From an uncultured Armatimonadota bacterium (GTDB lineage Bacteria > Armatimonadota > Fimbriimonadia > Fimbriimonadales > Fimbriimonadaceae), in assembly GCA_903927345.1 (NCBI GenBank), contig CAIYMO010000033.1, positions 124,001 through 188,000 on the forward strand: a stretch of DNA of 64,000 nucleotides. Direction: 5' to 3'. Every line of letters starts with the position of its first letter. The first letter of the stretch is position 1. The notes below the pieces were generated by a model. That model was not told where the DNA came from. It did not search any database and saw only the letters and a list, made by a program, of their open reading frames with translations. Both the position numbers and the translations under genes were made by a program. Positions 1 through 8,337 of the stretch are shown piece by piece.

Positions 1-3
1 CAT
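1..3 (-). CDS. Start codon of the next type II secretion operon gene (cut by the window edge)
   Basis: An ATG on the minus strand overlaps the secretin stop codon by one base (TAATG). The same TAATG coupling joins other genes of this operon, so a further operon gene probably begins here and runs out of the window. Only its first codon is visible and its product cannot be named. Confidence 0.4.
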
Positions 4-2462
4 TAATTGCCTCCCGACTTCTTTGCCGGTTCTTTTACTTCTGTCTTTTGGACCTCTGGCTTGATGACGGTGCCCAGTGAATCCTGGCTACCCTTAGAGA
101 GCCGTTTGGTTTCATCAATGCGGAGCTGCCGTGCTTCATCCTCATCCTTCACGATTCGCGGGGTGAGAAGAACCAGTAGCTCTGTCTTATTTTGCACCTT
201 AGAGTTGGTTTTGAACAGCTGTCCGAGCAAAGGAATGTCGCCAAGGACCGGAACTTTGTTCGTGGTCGCGGTCACACTGCTTCGAATGATGCCGCCGAGA
301 ATGATTGTTTCGCCATTCTTGACGCTGACAACAGTGTCGGCCTCTCGTTGGTTAACGATCGGAGCGTTGAAGTTCGTATAGCCCTGAAGGTCGTTCGCGG
401 TTTGGTTGACATCCATCGTGACGTAACCATTTGCGGTGATTCGAGGAGTGACGGTCAAAACGATTCCTACGTCTTGGAAGGCGTAGTTGAAGATCGTGTT
501 ACCGTTCGCGTCGATTCGGCTGTTGGTGACGTAGGGGATGCTTTGGCTGATGTTGATCTGTGCCTGAGTGTTGTTCGAAGTGAAGATCCTCGGAGTCGAC
601 AGAATGTTGTACTTCGTGTCGGTCTGAATCGCGTTCATGAACGAGGTCAGGTTTGCGCCACCGATTGTGTAGCGGAAGCCTTGCAATGCTGGGTTAGCGG
701 TTGCTTGGCCGAAGTTCGTTCCGATGGTTCCGGTTTGTCCAGCGGTTCCGAGGTGTCCGGTTCCGGTGTAGTTCCACTCGATTCCGAGTTTGTTGGTCGA
801 GTCGAGGTTTGCCTCAACGATGATCGTTTCGATCATGACCTGCTCTGGAATCTTGTCGAGTTGCTCAAGAATCTGCTTGATCAGAGCGGCCGAATCTGGG
901 TTGCCAACGACGATGATCGAGTTGGTGTTTGGATCAGGGATCGCAGTGATCTGACCGGTCAGGTCTCGAATCGGCACCAATCGTCCGTCTGCGGTTCGTC
1001 CAGTTTGAGTCTGGTTCTGGGTTTGAGCCGAAGTTCGACCGCCTCCACCAAACTGACCAAACATTCCACCGCCCTGGGCGAAGACGTTCGTCATCAGGTC
1101 GCCTTGGGTTGCGGTCGGATCTTCCATGTCGACGAACATTTGGTTATCCTCGATCGAACCTCCGACGCGCTGAGCGTTATTGTTTCGCTGTTGCGTGTTG
1201 GTGTTGGTTCGCTGCTGGTTAGGCGTGTTCGTTCGGTTGGTTCGACCTGCGCCTTGTCGCTGACCAAAAGATTGGTTCAGCAAGTTCGCGACGTCATCGG
1301 CCTTCGCATTGTTAAGTCGGAACACGAAGGTCGTGTTTTGGAATTCGACAGGCTTGTCGATGTCCTTGATGACCTGACCGACGATGAGCTGGCTTTCTTC
1401 GGTCGCAGTAATGACCAAGGAGTTGGTTCGAGTGTCGCTAGCAACGGTTCCGAAAGCGGCTTGGGTTGAGCCAAATCGCGCGGCCTGTTGGAATCGATCT
1501 TGGAAGTTGGTGCCCGAAGACGTCACGCCACCGCGGCCTCGAGGGGCGTTGTTGGTCAGAACGTTTTGGATGGTTGCTGCGATCTCGGTCGCCGTTGCGA
1601 ACTCGAGCTTGTAAACCATCGTCTTTTGGGGCTGATCGGTTTCTTTGTCGATCTGCTTGATGACTCGCTCAACCTCAAGCTGTTCCTTATCGGGAGCATT
1701 CACGATGACCGAGTTAGAGAAGTCGTCTGCCGAAGCGCGAACGTTCGAGCTGGATTGGCCGCGGTTGCCGCCGGTCATCATGCTCATCGGGTTGAAACCA
1801 CCGCCGCCACCCCGTCCGCCTCGTCCACCTTGGAATGTCATTCCACCGCCACCGAACATCGCTTGGAATGGATTCGTGCTGGTTTGACCGGCTGAAACGA
1901 AGACCTCGTTCACGACTCGCGCTACCTGCGTAGCATTGGCGTACTTGATCGGATAGAACTTGAGCTTCAGTTGGGGCTGGTCACCGCCCATCATCGACAT
2001 TGGGTTGAATCCGGTTGGCATGCCACCGCCCTGCCCGAAGATGCTTCCTGCGCCACCGCCCCAGCCGCCGCCGCCTCGGGCGTCGCGCTTCTTAATAACT
2101 GCCATGCCGGACTCAGCCGTCATGTCGTAGCCCTTGAGGTTGAGGGTCTTTTCAAGAATTGTAAATGCGGTGTTCAGATCAACACTGCCTGCGGACGTGA
2201 TTGTGAATGGTCCAACAAGGTTTGGGTCTTTGATAATCGTCTTACCACTCGTCTTCTGGAACATTTGAAGAACAAGATCGATATTCGCATTTCGGAAATC
2301 AAGCTTGATCTTGGTCTTCGAAGTCATTTTCAGCTTCTCTGCCCAGTTGGAGCCGCTACTCTGAGTTGCGGAACCGCCACCCATATCGAACTGTGCTAGA
2401 GAGACCGACGCTGCTACGAGAGCAAGCGCAAGTGAAAAACTACGTGATCGGATTTTATTCAT
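3..2462 (-). CDS. gspD: Type II secretion / type IV pilus secretin (GspD/PilQ family)
   Basis: Outer-membrane secretin, 819 aa, forming the exit channel of a type II secretion or pilus machine. Residues 1-23 are a signal peptide. N-type domains follow at about 50-125, 165-275, 280-370 and 375-540, and the secretin barrel domain at about 540-770 contains the conserved stretch VPVLGDIPLLGQLF near 737-750. The N domains are interrupted by unusual low-complexity insertions: glycine-rich stretches at 130-160, 203-233 and 462-476, and an Asn/Gln/Thr-rich stretch at 405-432. The octapeptide GFNPMSMM occurs twice, at 151-158 and 222-229. It is the last complete gene of the operon; its ATG overlaps the stop codon of the upstream gene by one base. 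Confidence 0.93.
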   Translation of the reverse strand: MNKIRSRSFSLALALVAASVSLAQFDMGGGSATQSSGSNWAEKLKMTSKTKIKLDFRNANIDLVLQMFQKTSGKTIIKDPNLVGPFTITSAGSVDLNTAFTILEKTLNLKGYDMTAESGMAVIKKRDARGGGGWGGGAGSIFGQGGGMPTGFNPMSMMGGDQPQLKLKFYPIKYANATQVARVVNEVFVSAGQTSTNPFQAMFGGGGMTFQGGRGGRGGGGGFNPMSMMTGGNRGQSSSNVRASADDFSNSVIVNAPDKEQLEVERVIKQIDKETDQPQKTMVYKLEFATATEIAATIQNVLTNNAPRGRGGVTSSGTNFQDRFQQAARFGSTQAAFGTVASDTRTNSLVITATEESQLIVGQVIKDIDKPVEFQNTTFVFRLNNAKADDVANLLNQSFGQRQGAGRTNRTNTPNQQRTNTNTQQRNNNAQRVGGSIEDNQMFVDMEDPTATQGDLMTNVFAQGGGMFGQFGGGGRTSAQTQNQTQTGRTADGRLVPIRDLTGQITAIPDPNTNSIIVVGNPDSAALIKQILEQLDKIPEQVMIETIIVEANLDSTNKLGIEWNYTGTGHLGTAGQTGTIGTNFGQATANPALQGFRYTIGGANLTSFMNAIQTDTKYNILSTPRIFTSNNTQAQINISQSIPYVTNSRIDANGNTIFNYAFQDVGIVLTVTPRITANGYVTMDVNQTANDLQGYTNFNAPIVNQREADTVVSVKNGETIILGGIIRSSVTATTNKVPVLGDIPLLGQLFKTNSKVQNKTELLVLLTPRIVKDEDEARQLRIDETKRLSKGSQDSLGTVIKPEVQKTEVKEPAKKSGGN

Positions 2463-3172
2463 TACTGGTTACGACGTCCTCGCCGTCCATTTGTTTGATT
2501 TGTTTGGTCATTGCTACCGAAACCTCCGATAGCGGGGAGTGCTGTGAAGTTCTGCGAGGCTTCTGCCACGATCTGACCGCCTCCAATTTGACCTGCGAGC
2601 CGAGGCGCTGGACCGGGGTTCAGCGGAGCTACGGACTGGGCAGCGTCGGATTCGTTACTTCCAAAGAAAATTTCCTTTTCGTATCCATCCTCGGCGCGGA
2701 GGATGATGGAGTCGTTCTTCACCTTTTTCAGGGTCAGGGATTTCCACTTTTCGCCAGGCTTCAGGAAGACACCTTCACCAGTCCCACCATTTTCGAGCAG
2801 AGCGTTTTGGCCGCCATTGACTTCCATATTGCCGGTGTAGACCCATCCTGCTTCACCCGAGGTGAAAATGGGCGGAATTGCGTTGGAGGTCTTGGTCGAA
2901 CCCATCATCGCCTTTCGTTGAACGGCGGGCTTGAAGGCGTTAGGCATCTCACCCTCAATCGCAGCGAAGGAAGCCTTTTCGTCTTCCGTGGTGTACTCAA
3001 TCTCTCCGGCTTTCGCCTTCTTCGTCGCCGTCGGGAACGGCATCAAGGTGTTCTTCTTGGTGGCGCTTGTGCTGCTTCCGCCACCGGTAAGACCGACGCC
3101 CAGGGCGATAACCAAGACTCCAACCAGCAGAGGCATAGAGCTTTTTTTCTGTTGAGTTTTCGCGGTTGCCAT
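2462..3172 (-). CDS. PilP/GspC-like inner-membrane pilotin-type protein
   Basis: A 236-aa protein with a short cytoplasmic N-terminus, one membrane segment (about residues 13-30) and a periplasmic part. A segment near the middle resembles the HR/PilP domain of GspC and PilP proteins, which links the inner-membrane platform to the secretin; a recognisable piece is GVFLKPGEKWKSLTLKKV. A longer frame opens at 3265, but the ATG at 3172 lies one base after the stop of the upstream gene and gives a normal N-terminus, so it is preferred. The position directly before the secretin fits PilP (pilMNOPQ order). The family assignment rests on position and weak motif resemblance. Confidence 0.65.
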   Translation of the reverse strand: MATAKTQQKKSSMPLLVGVLVIALGVGLTGGGSSTSATKKNTLMPFPTATKKAKAGEIEYTTEDEKASFAAIEGEMPNAFKPAVQRKAMMGSTKTSNAIPPIFTSGEAGWVYTGNMEVNGGQNALLENGGTGEGVFLKPGEKWKSLTLKKVKNDSIILRAEDGYEKEIFFGSNESDAAQSVAPLNPGPAPRLAGQIGGGQIVAEASQNFTALPAIGGFGSNDQTNQTNGRRGRRNQ

Positions 3173-3173
3173 G

Positions 3174-3761
3174 TTAGCTCTTCGTCTCCGTCTTGTTTGG
3201 AGTTGGTTGGCTGGTGGAGGTGGTCTTCTCAGCCTTGACGATGTCGTGGAACGCCACCAGACCAATCGTGGCGGTGACCTTGTCGGAATCGTTCTCCGCG
3301 GATGCGTATTGAATAGAATTGACAGCCAGTTTGGCGTCAGAATTCTCGATTCGACTTACCAGAGTCGCCACATTGGTATACGATCCATCGACGGATAAGT
3401 TGTATTGAATCTGAAGGAGTGCGGCTCCTTCGAGTGCCTTTTGAGGTCGGAAGGAAACCAGATTGAGCTTTGAGTCTGAGACCATGCGGCTCACCTTGGC
3501 GAGCGCGGTTGGGGTGATCTCGGACACCTTGCCAACCCATAGGTTCTTGTCAACCATCTGGTCAGCGGCGTAAAGTTCTTCTTCGGCGCGTTTCTTTAAC
3601 GCGATGTACTGTTGACGATTCTCGTTGTTCTTGCGAACAAGCTCGCCGGTTGGCACTTTCTTGTTCATGAAGAGACCAACTATCGAGCCACAGAGCAGCA
3701 CAATTCCTAGCACTGCAAGGAGGCTAGGCACCTGATCTTTGGGGTCTTTAAAGTTGATCAT
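3174..3761 (-). CDS. PilO/GspM-like assembly platform protein
   Basis: A 195-aa bitopic membrane protein: a short N-terminus, a membrane helix at about residues 12-32, a probable coiled coil at 40-75, and a ferredoxin-like periplasmic domain to about 180, followed by a Thr/Ser/Pro-rich tail. This is the architecture of PilO and GspM, which pair with PilN/GspL in the inner membrane. It abuts the PilM-PilN-like gene (stop immediately followed by ATG) and the PilP-like gene, so translation is probably coupled. Sequence is poorly conserved in this family and the call leans on gene order and topology. Confidence 0.7.
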   Translation of the reverse strand: MINFKDPKDQVPSLLAVLGIVLLCGSIVGLFMNKKVPTGELVRKNNENRQQYIALKKRAEEELYAADQMVDKNLWVGKVSEITPTALAKVSRMVSDSKLNLVSFRPQKALEGAALLQIQYNLSVDGSYTNVATLVSRIENSDAKLAVNSIQYASAENDSDKVTATIGLVAFHDIVKAEKTTSTSQPTPNKTETKS

Positions 3762-5009
3762 TTACTTCTTCTTCTTCTTACTTGCTTCGAGGACCGGAAG
3801 GTTTCCGACCGGGAAGGCGGTGATGTTAAACAGGATGACCTTCTCACCTTCGATCTCGCCTGCGTTGGCGAATACTAGTCGAACGTCGCGGAAGCGAGAT
3901 TGTTTACTTAACGAGCCAACATATTGGGCTACCGAGTCAGAAGTTTTTGCACTTCCGCGGAGTTGAAGTAGTTTTCCTCGCTCGAGGTTGAGGGCGGTGA
4001 GCCAAACTCCCTTCGGGATCAGCTGCGTCGCAACTTTGGTGACGTCGCTGATCTTCTGGGCGGGCGCAAAGGCCAGCTTAAGTTGTTTTGCCTTGGGGCC
4101 GACTTTTGAGAGCTTTCCTGATTCGATATCCAATCCAAGTTTGACTTGGTTGGTGAGGTTTTTCTCTTTCTTTTCGAGCTTCGCAAAGTCCTGTTGCTTG
4201 AGCAAGAGCTCATTTCCGACCATTGCGGCGACACAGAACCCACCAGCAAAGAGCACGAAGGCTTGACGGTGTGCGATCTTGCGCTTCTTTTCAAGCTTTT
4301 CTCGACGGTATTCGTCTGGCTCAAGGTCCATCGGGATCGCGGCAGATCCAGCAAGGCTGATTAGGTTTCCGCCTAGTTTTTGCTCAGTGCCCTTGAACTC
4401 AACTCCGTGGGCAAGGAGCTTTGGTCCCGAGACCGCCGTTAGGCGGGCAACTTCATCGTCCAATCTGTCCAGCGTGACGGTCTTGGAGACCGCGAGCGAG
4501 CCCTCTTTAAATCCATCAAGATTGACGAGATCTCCGAATCGCTCCGCAATGATTCCCGAGGAGAGAGCTTGCTCCTGGGCAACCCGGAGGGCATAGGCCT
4601 GGGCGGGAACGATTTGCTGAACTGTGATGCCAAGTCCGTCGCAGATCGCCAGGACCTCGCCTACGTCTGAGGTTTTGGCGGCAAAGACATCACTTAGGCG
4701 TCCATCGTTGGATCGGACAGGGGAGGGGAGGAAGTCAAATGCAAGATCGGAAATTGGGATGGGGAACACGTCACCGAGCTTCTGTTTCAGAACTACGAGG
4801 GTGTCGTTTCGAGCAGACTCTGGCAGCGCCATTGAGCGGTGCATCACCAATCGACGTGAAAGAACAACCACTGCGGTCTTTCCGCCGACGCCTTCGATCG
4901 AGCCAATGCCAGTGCCTTCCTTGATTTGGGCACTATCGACAAAATGAACCCGCGTCCATTCGCGATCCCATTCGATAATCAGGTTAGGTCGTGTTGGTTT
5001 CTGGTTCAT
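3762..5009 (-). CDS. gspL: GspL-like protein (PilM-like domain fused to PilN-like domain)
   Basis: A 415-aa protein whose first ~235 residues look like a degenerate actin-like PilM/GspL cytoplasmic domain (NLIIEWDREWTRVHFVD at the start). A membrane helix follows at about 249-268, then a charged coiled coil at 270-295 and a PilN-like periplasmic domain to about 400, ending in a lysine run. GspL in type II systems has this fused layout, whereas PilM and PilN are separate in type IV pili. It should bind the GspE ATPase and recruit PilO/GspM. Its start codon directly follows the gspK stop, and its stop directly precedes the next ATG. Confidence 0.8.
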   Translation of the reverse strand: MNQKPTRPNLIIEWDREWTRVHFVDSAQIKEGTGIGSIEGVGGKTAVVVLSRRLVMHRSMALPESARNDTLVVLKQKLGDVFPIPISDLAFDFLPSPVRSNDGRLSDVFAAKTSDVGEVLAICDGLGITVQQIVPAQAYALRVAQEQALSSGIIAERFGDLVNLDGFKEGSLAVSKTVTLDRLDDEVARLTAVSGPKLLAHGVEFKGTEQKLGGNLISLAGSAAIPMDLEPDEYRREKLEKKRKIAHRQAFVLFAGGFCVAAMVGNELLLKQQDFAKLEKKEKNLTNQVKLGLDIESGKLSKVGPKAKQLKLAFAPAQKISDVTKVATQLIPKGVWLTALNLERGKLLQLRGSAKTSDSVAQYVGSLSKQSRFRDVRLVFANAGEIEGEKVILFNITAFPVGNLPVLEASKKKKK

Positions 5010-6269
5010 TTAATTATCCAAAAGAGTTGTTTGGGTCGTTGCCTCATCCCAAATCCACTGGGCGGCGAGGTCGGCATAAGGAGGGCGTTCGATCCGAATG
5101 ATCTTCGGAATGCCCTGGTCAATCTGGATGAGGGCTTCGATCCCGTATTCGGTTCGGCCGGATTTTCCGATGATCCGGACTTGGAAGCACTGGCTGTTGA
5201 CGTTGAGGGAGTCTGCCACAGCGCCGACAAAGGCTTGGTCCGAGCCGATGCTCAACAGTTCGCTCAGCTGGGTGTAGCCTCCGGTCGGTCGATTATCGAC
5301 AATCTGGGTTGCGATATCCTGGCTAATTCCGGGAATCGCTTGGAGAACCGTCTCGGGAGCGGTGTTGATATTGATCTTTCCGATGAGCTGCTCTCCTGGG
5401 GCAACAGACATCCTGTCAAGAACGCTTCGGACAACTGCCTGGTTATTGATGATGCCGGGTACCGCCAGCACTTGACTCAGGGCTGTAAATGCGCCGTTCG
5501 GCTGAGTGCCGCGCTGAGCGATGATCTGCTGGGCGGTCTGGAGCGGAATCTGGGCTTGCTGGGAGAAGTTTTGAGCGTTCAGCTGTGGGTTGTTGACGTT
5601 CACCCTTCCATCGCCTTCCGGAGTCGTGGCGGCGGAGTAGTTCAGGGTTGTGACAACTTCGACGAGAGCTAAATCATTGAGGGCTGAAGAACCGGAGGTG
5701 CTTGAAGTGTTGTCGACGGGATAGAAGACATTCTGCGGCGTGAACCCCTTAATATCGAGAAGCTCGTAGACCGACTGAAGTTGATTCTCGTGAGCGTTGT
5801 AGGGCTTGGTGAGTCCGTTGTAGTAGTCGTCCTTTGCTCCAAGCGCTCGGTTGCTCTGACCGACGTCGCGCCAGTCGAGGAAGCTGTCAATCTGTTCCTG
5901 GGTGAGATTTAGGTTCTCAAGCTGAGCTTCGGTGATAGTATTCAGGTCGATCTTTGCCGCGTTATCGATGATCTGAATGCGGAACGAGTCCGTCCCCAGC
6001 ATGAATTCTTCGGCGCCATTGTTCCCGAGGGTCGCCCAGGCGTCTTCAAGAGTTACGGGCTGACCAGCAGCATCGGCAACTGCTTGGATATCGGCCAGCG
6101 CGCGTTGAACTCCGGCCATCGCGGCGGCTTCGGCACGTCGAGTTTCGGTCCTAGCAACAACCGATTTAAATGCAACGGTTTGGTTTTGAGCATACACGGC
6201 CACGATCGTGACGACCAGCGCCATAGCGGCTAGAGCGATGATAAAGGCTACGCCGCGCTGTCTTCTCAC
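5010..6269 (-). CDS. gspK: Type II secretion minor pseudopilin GspK
   Basis: A 419-aa minor pseudopilin thought to cap the pseudopilus tip with GspI and GspJ. The N-terminus (RRQRGVAFIIALAAMALVV) has a prepilin-type Gly cleavage site but no glutamate at mature position 5, a hallmark of GspK. The long globular part carries a helix-hairpin-helix-like segment (ININTAPETVLQAIPGIS), typical of the T2SSK fold. Its ATG overlaps the gspJ stop as ATGA (4 bp), and it is followed without a gap by gspL. Confidence 0.9.
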   Translation of the reverse strand: MRRQRGVAFIIALAAMALVVTIVAVYAQNQTVAFKSVVARTETRRAEAAAMAGVQRALADIQAVADAAGQPVTLEDAWATLGNNGAEEFMLGTDSFRIQIIDNAAKIDLNTITEAQLENLNLTQEQIDSFLDWRDVGQSNRALGAKDDYYNGLTKPYNAHENQLQSVYELLDIKGFTPQNVFYPVDNTSSTSGSSALNDLALVEVVTTLNYSAATTPEGDGRVNVNNPQLNAQNFSQQAQIPLQTAQQIIAQRGTQPNGAFTALSQVLAVPGIINNQAVVRSVLDRMSVAPGEQLIGKININTAPETVLQAIPGISQDIATQIVDNRPTGGYTQLSELLSIGSDQAFVGAVADSLNVNSQCFQVRIIGKSGRTEYGIEALIQIDQGIPKIIRIERPPYADLAAQWIWDEATTQTTLLDN

Positions 6270-6994
6270 TGAGCGGCCCCCGTTGAGGATGTCAAAGGAT
6301 CATCCGGTGTGACATCGCTGAGAGGAATGCGCACGATGAATGTGCGTTCGGTCGAATCACTGGTTCGGGTGTAGGTCACTCGGACGGCGGCGGGAAGTCG
6401 AGGGACGTCCATCGCAGTGGTGTCCCAAGAGAGCTCCCAAGTTTCGCCGGTATAGAACTCGAATGAAATCGTGTCGATATCGGTATCAAGGGACGATTCG
6501 TAGCCCCCTTGAGTCGAGTCACCATCCGCAGGGACTTGCTTGCGCAGGAAAAGTCCGGTGCTTACCGGAGCGCTGCCAATAGCTGACTGCGAAATCGAAA
6601 TCTCTTGCAGACCGCCTTGCGGTCCGTAGGTTTGGTTCAGGGTTTCGAAATCGTCTTGAGAGGTTACGTACTCGGCGGGAAGTCGCTCTCCCAGTGCCGT
6701 GAATACAAGTCCAGCTCCGCTCGTGGTTAGGTTTGAATCAGTGTCACCGGTCGCATCTCCGCCGAGGTAGTAACTGGCGGTATCGGTCGTGACCGTTGAA
6801 AGGCACGCTGACGAGATCAGGCGGCGGAGCTTATCTTCGAACTGCGAGTCTCGAACCGCTGCGGCGCGATAGGCCTTTGCGGACGCTTGATGCCGGACCG
6901 CGACATAGGTGGCTTGGGCTGCGGAGGCAGCGATCAGTGCGGTGATTGCCACCGCGACCATCAACTCAACAAGAGTTAGACCACGCGTTCTCAT
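6266..6994 (-). CDS. gspJ: Type II secretion minor pseudopilin GspJ
   Basis: A 242-aa prepilin-like protein with the cleavage motif RG/LTLVELMVAVAITAL, so mature residue 1 is Leu rather than the usual Phe while Glu5 is kept. The hydrophobic helix is followed by a variable C-terminal domain rich in Ser, Thr and Asp. Size and position between gspI and gspK match GspJ. It overlaps gspI and gspK by ATGA junctions of 4 bp, indicating translational coupling. Confidence 0.85.
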   Translation of the reverse strand: MRTRGLTLVELMVAVAITALIAASAAQATYVAVRHQASAKAYRAAAVRDSQFEDKLRRLISSACLSTVTTDTASYYLGGDATGDTDSNLTTSGAGLVFTALGERLPAEYVTSQDDFETLNQTYGPQGGLQEISISQSAIGSAPVSTGLFLRKQVPADGDSTQGGYESSLDTDIDTISFEFYTGETWELSWDTTAMDVPRLPAAVRVTYTRTSDSTERTFIVRIPLSDVTPDDPLTSSTGAAQ

Positions 6995-7383
6995 TCCGTG
7001 GTCTCCGGAGGGGTGAAGAGCAGTCCAACTGCTCGCCCTTCTTGGCTCGTGGTATCTCCGTTCGACTTCTTGGCGATGACCAAGACGGTATCGAGGCTAT
7101 CGACGCCGGAAGCCTGAACATCGACAGTGAACTCGTAGTTGGGTTCACCGTACTCTTCAAAGCTTCCGCTGGCGTCGGTGTTGACGCCTTGGCCAAGACC
7201 GATCACTTCGTCAAGCTTCATGTGAGCGAGCCGGCTGAGCTTTTCGGACTCTCGCATCCGAATCTCCGTCTGGCTCATCGAGCCAAGCGCACTCATCCCG
7301 GCGGTGACACCGACCCCGACGAGGACGGCAGCCGCGAGGGCTTCCATGACGGTAAAGCCTTTAACTCGTTGTCTTTTGCTCAA
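6991..7383 (-). CDS. gspI: Type II secretion minor pseudopilin GspI
   Basis: A 130-aa prepilin-like protein with the motif KG/FTVMEALAAAVLVGVGVTAG. I choose the TTG at 7383: it has a clear GGAGG nine bases upstream and leaves a short positively charged leader (LSKRQRVKG), whereas the first in-frame ATG (7452) would place an atypical 32-residue leader before the cleavage site. With the TTG start the gene overlaps gspH by 23 bp. It should form the pseudopilus tip complex with GspJ and GspK. Confidence 0.8.
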   Translation of the reverse strand: MSKRQRVKGFTVMEALAAAVLVGVGVTAGMSALGSMSQTEIRMRESEKLSRLAHMKLDEVIGLGQGVNTDASGSFEEYGEPNYEFTVDVQASGVDSLDTVLVIAKKSNGDTTSQEGRAVGLLFTPPETTE

Positions 7384-7894
7384 TGTCTCCCGCCTCCCAC
7401 TCGGTTGCGTCTTGGGTCGCTGCTGCTCCACGTTGAATCGAAGCCATACCATCTTTGGAGATAGTTAGGCCAAAGACGACTTCGTTTTGTGTGAAGCTTG
7501 CGGAAGTCGCTTCGGCTGTACCGTCGCCAAAAAAGCGAACGCTAAAGTCTGAGGACGTATCCGTCGACGATCCTTTGGATACATCGGAAACAGACCAGGT
7601 GTTGAGCAGCTTTTGCTCGGTCGGCTCCACGGTTTCTCCCGTCGAGGACGCAGTCTCTTCCTGTTCGTACTTTAGCGCGTTGGTTGTGTCGTCGTACGAC
7701 AACACGAAGGTCGCTTTTCCGTTCATTGCGGCTGCGTGGGCTTGTTCAGCAAACGTCTCGATGGTCTGGGAATCTCGGAGCGTCCGTTGGCTATCTTGGT
7801 ACGCGGCAAGGCGTGGCGCAACCAGGCTCGCGAGTAACGCGAGCACGGCTGAGACCAGCATTGCCTCGACCAAAGTGAAACCACGACGACGCAT
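7361..7894 (-). CDS. gspH: Type II secretion minor pseudopilin GspH
   Basis: A 177-aa prepilin-like protein starting MRRRG/FTLVEAMLVSAVLALLAS, with Glu at mature position 5. The C-terminal part is low in hydrophobicity and Thr/Ser/Asp-rich. Its position after gspG and before gspI fits GspH, which links the GspG shaft to the tip. Eleven bases separate it from gspG. Confidence 0.8.
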   Translation of the reverse strand: MRRRGFTLVEAMLVSAVLALLASLVAPRLAAYQDSQRTLRDSQTIETFAEQAHAAAMNGKATFVLSYDDTTNALKYEQEETASSTGETVEPTEQKLLNTWSVSDVSKGSSTDTSSDFSVRFFGDGTAEATSASFTQNEVVFGLTISKDGMASIQRGAAATQDATEWEAGDIEQKTTS

Positions 7895-7905
7895 CTTAGA
7901 ACTCC

Positions 7906-8334
7906 TTACAGATCCATGTTGGTGACGTCGTCGTCGGTGTTTGCTTGCTTATCCTTTCCATAGCTGCGGATGATGAATGAGTCATCTCCAGCTTGCCCCG
8001 GCCAGGAATATTCGTAAGGCGACTTCCAAGGATCCTCGATGATGTCCTTTTCGACGTAAGGGCCTTTCCAGCCGTCCGCATCAGAAGGAGGCATGGTCAG
8101 CGCACCGACACCTTCTTCGGTGGTTGGGAATCGATCGCAGTCGAGTCGGAAACGCTGCAAAGCACCACTGATCGTGGAAATGTTTGCCTTTGCTGCCGCG
8201 ACCTTTGCGTCGTCGCCAGCACTGAGCAAGCGGGGTACGACCAGCGACGCCAAGACGGCGATGATCAAGATAACGACCATAAGCTCCATGAGCGTAAAGC
8301 CGCGTGTGTTACGAGTTTTGCGAGAGAGTTTCAT
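7906..8334 (-). CDS. gspG: Type II secretion major pseudopilin GspG
   Basis: The major pseudopilin, 142 aa. The leader MKLSRKTRNTRG is followed by FTLMELMVVILIIAVLASLV with Glu5. The globular part has the GspG landmarks: FPTTEEGVGAL, DGWKGPYV, DPWKSPYEY, and an Asp-rich C-terminal loop (GKDKQANTDDD) in the position of the calcium-binding site. Length and motifs are standard for the family. It starts three bases after the gspF stop. It should polymerise into the periplasmic pseudopilus that pushes substrates through the secretin. Confidence 0.95.
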   Translation of the reverse strand: MKLSRKTRNTRGFTLMELMVVILIIAVLASLVVPRLLSAGDDAKVAAAKANISTISGALQRFRLDCDRFPTTEEGVGALTMPPSDADGWKGPYVEKDIIEDPWKSPYEYSWPGQAGDDSFIIRSYGKDKQANTDDDVTNMDL

Positions 8335-8337
8335 GTT

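Noticed and set aside
192-1469. A 425-codon frame opposite the secretin gene
   Set aside because: It lies antisense to a well-supported secretin; the translation is compositionally odd and lacks any motif.
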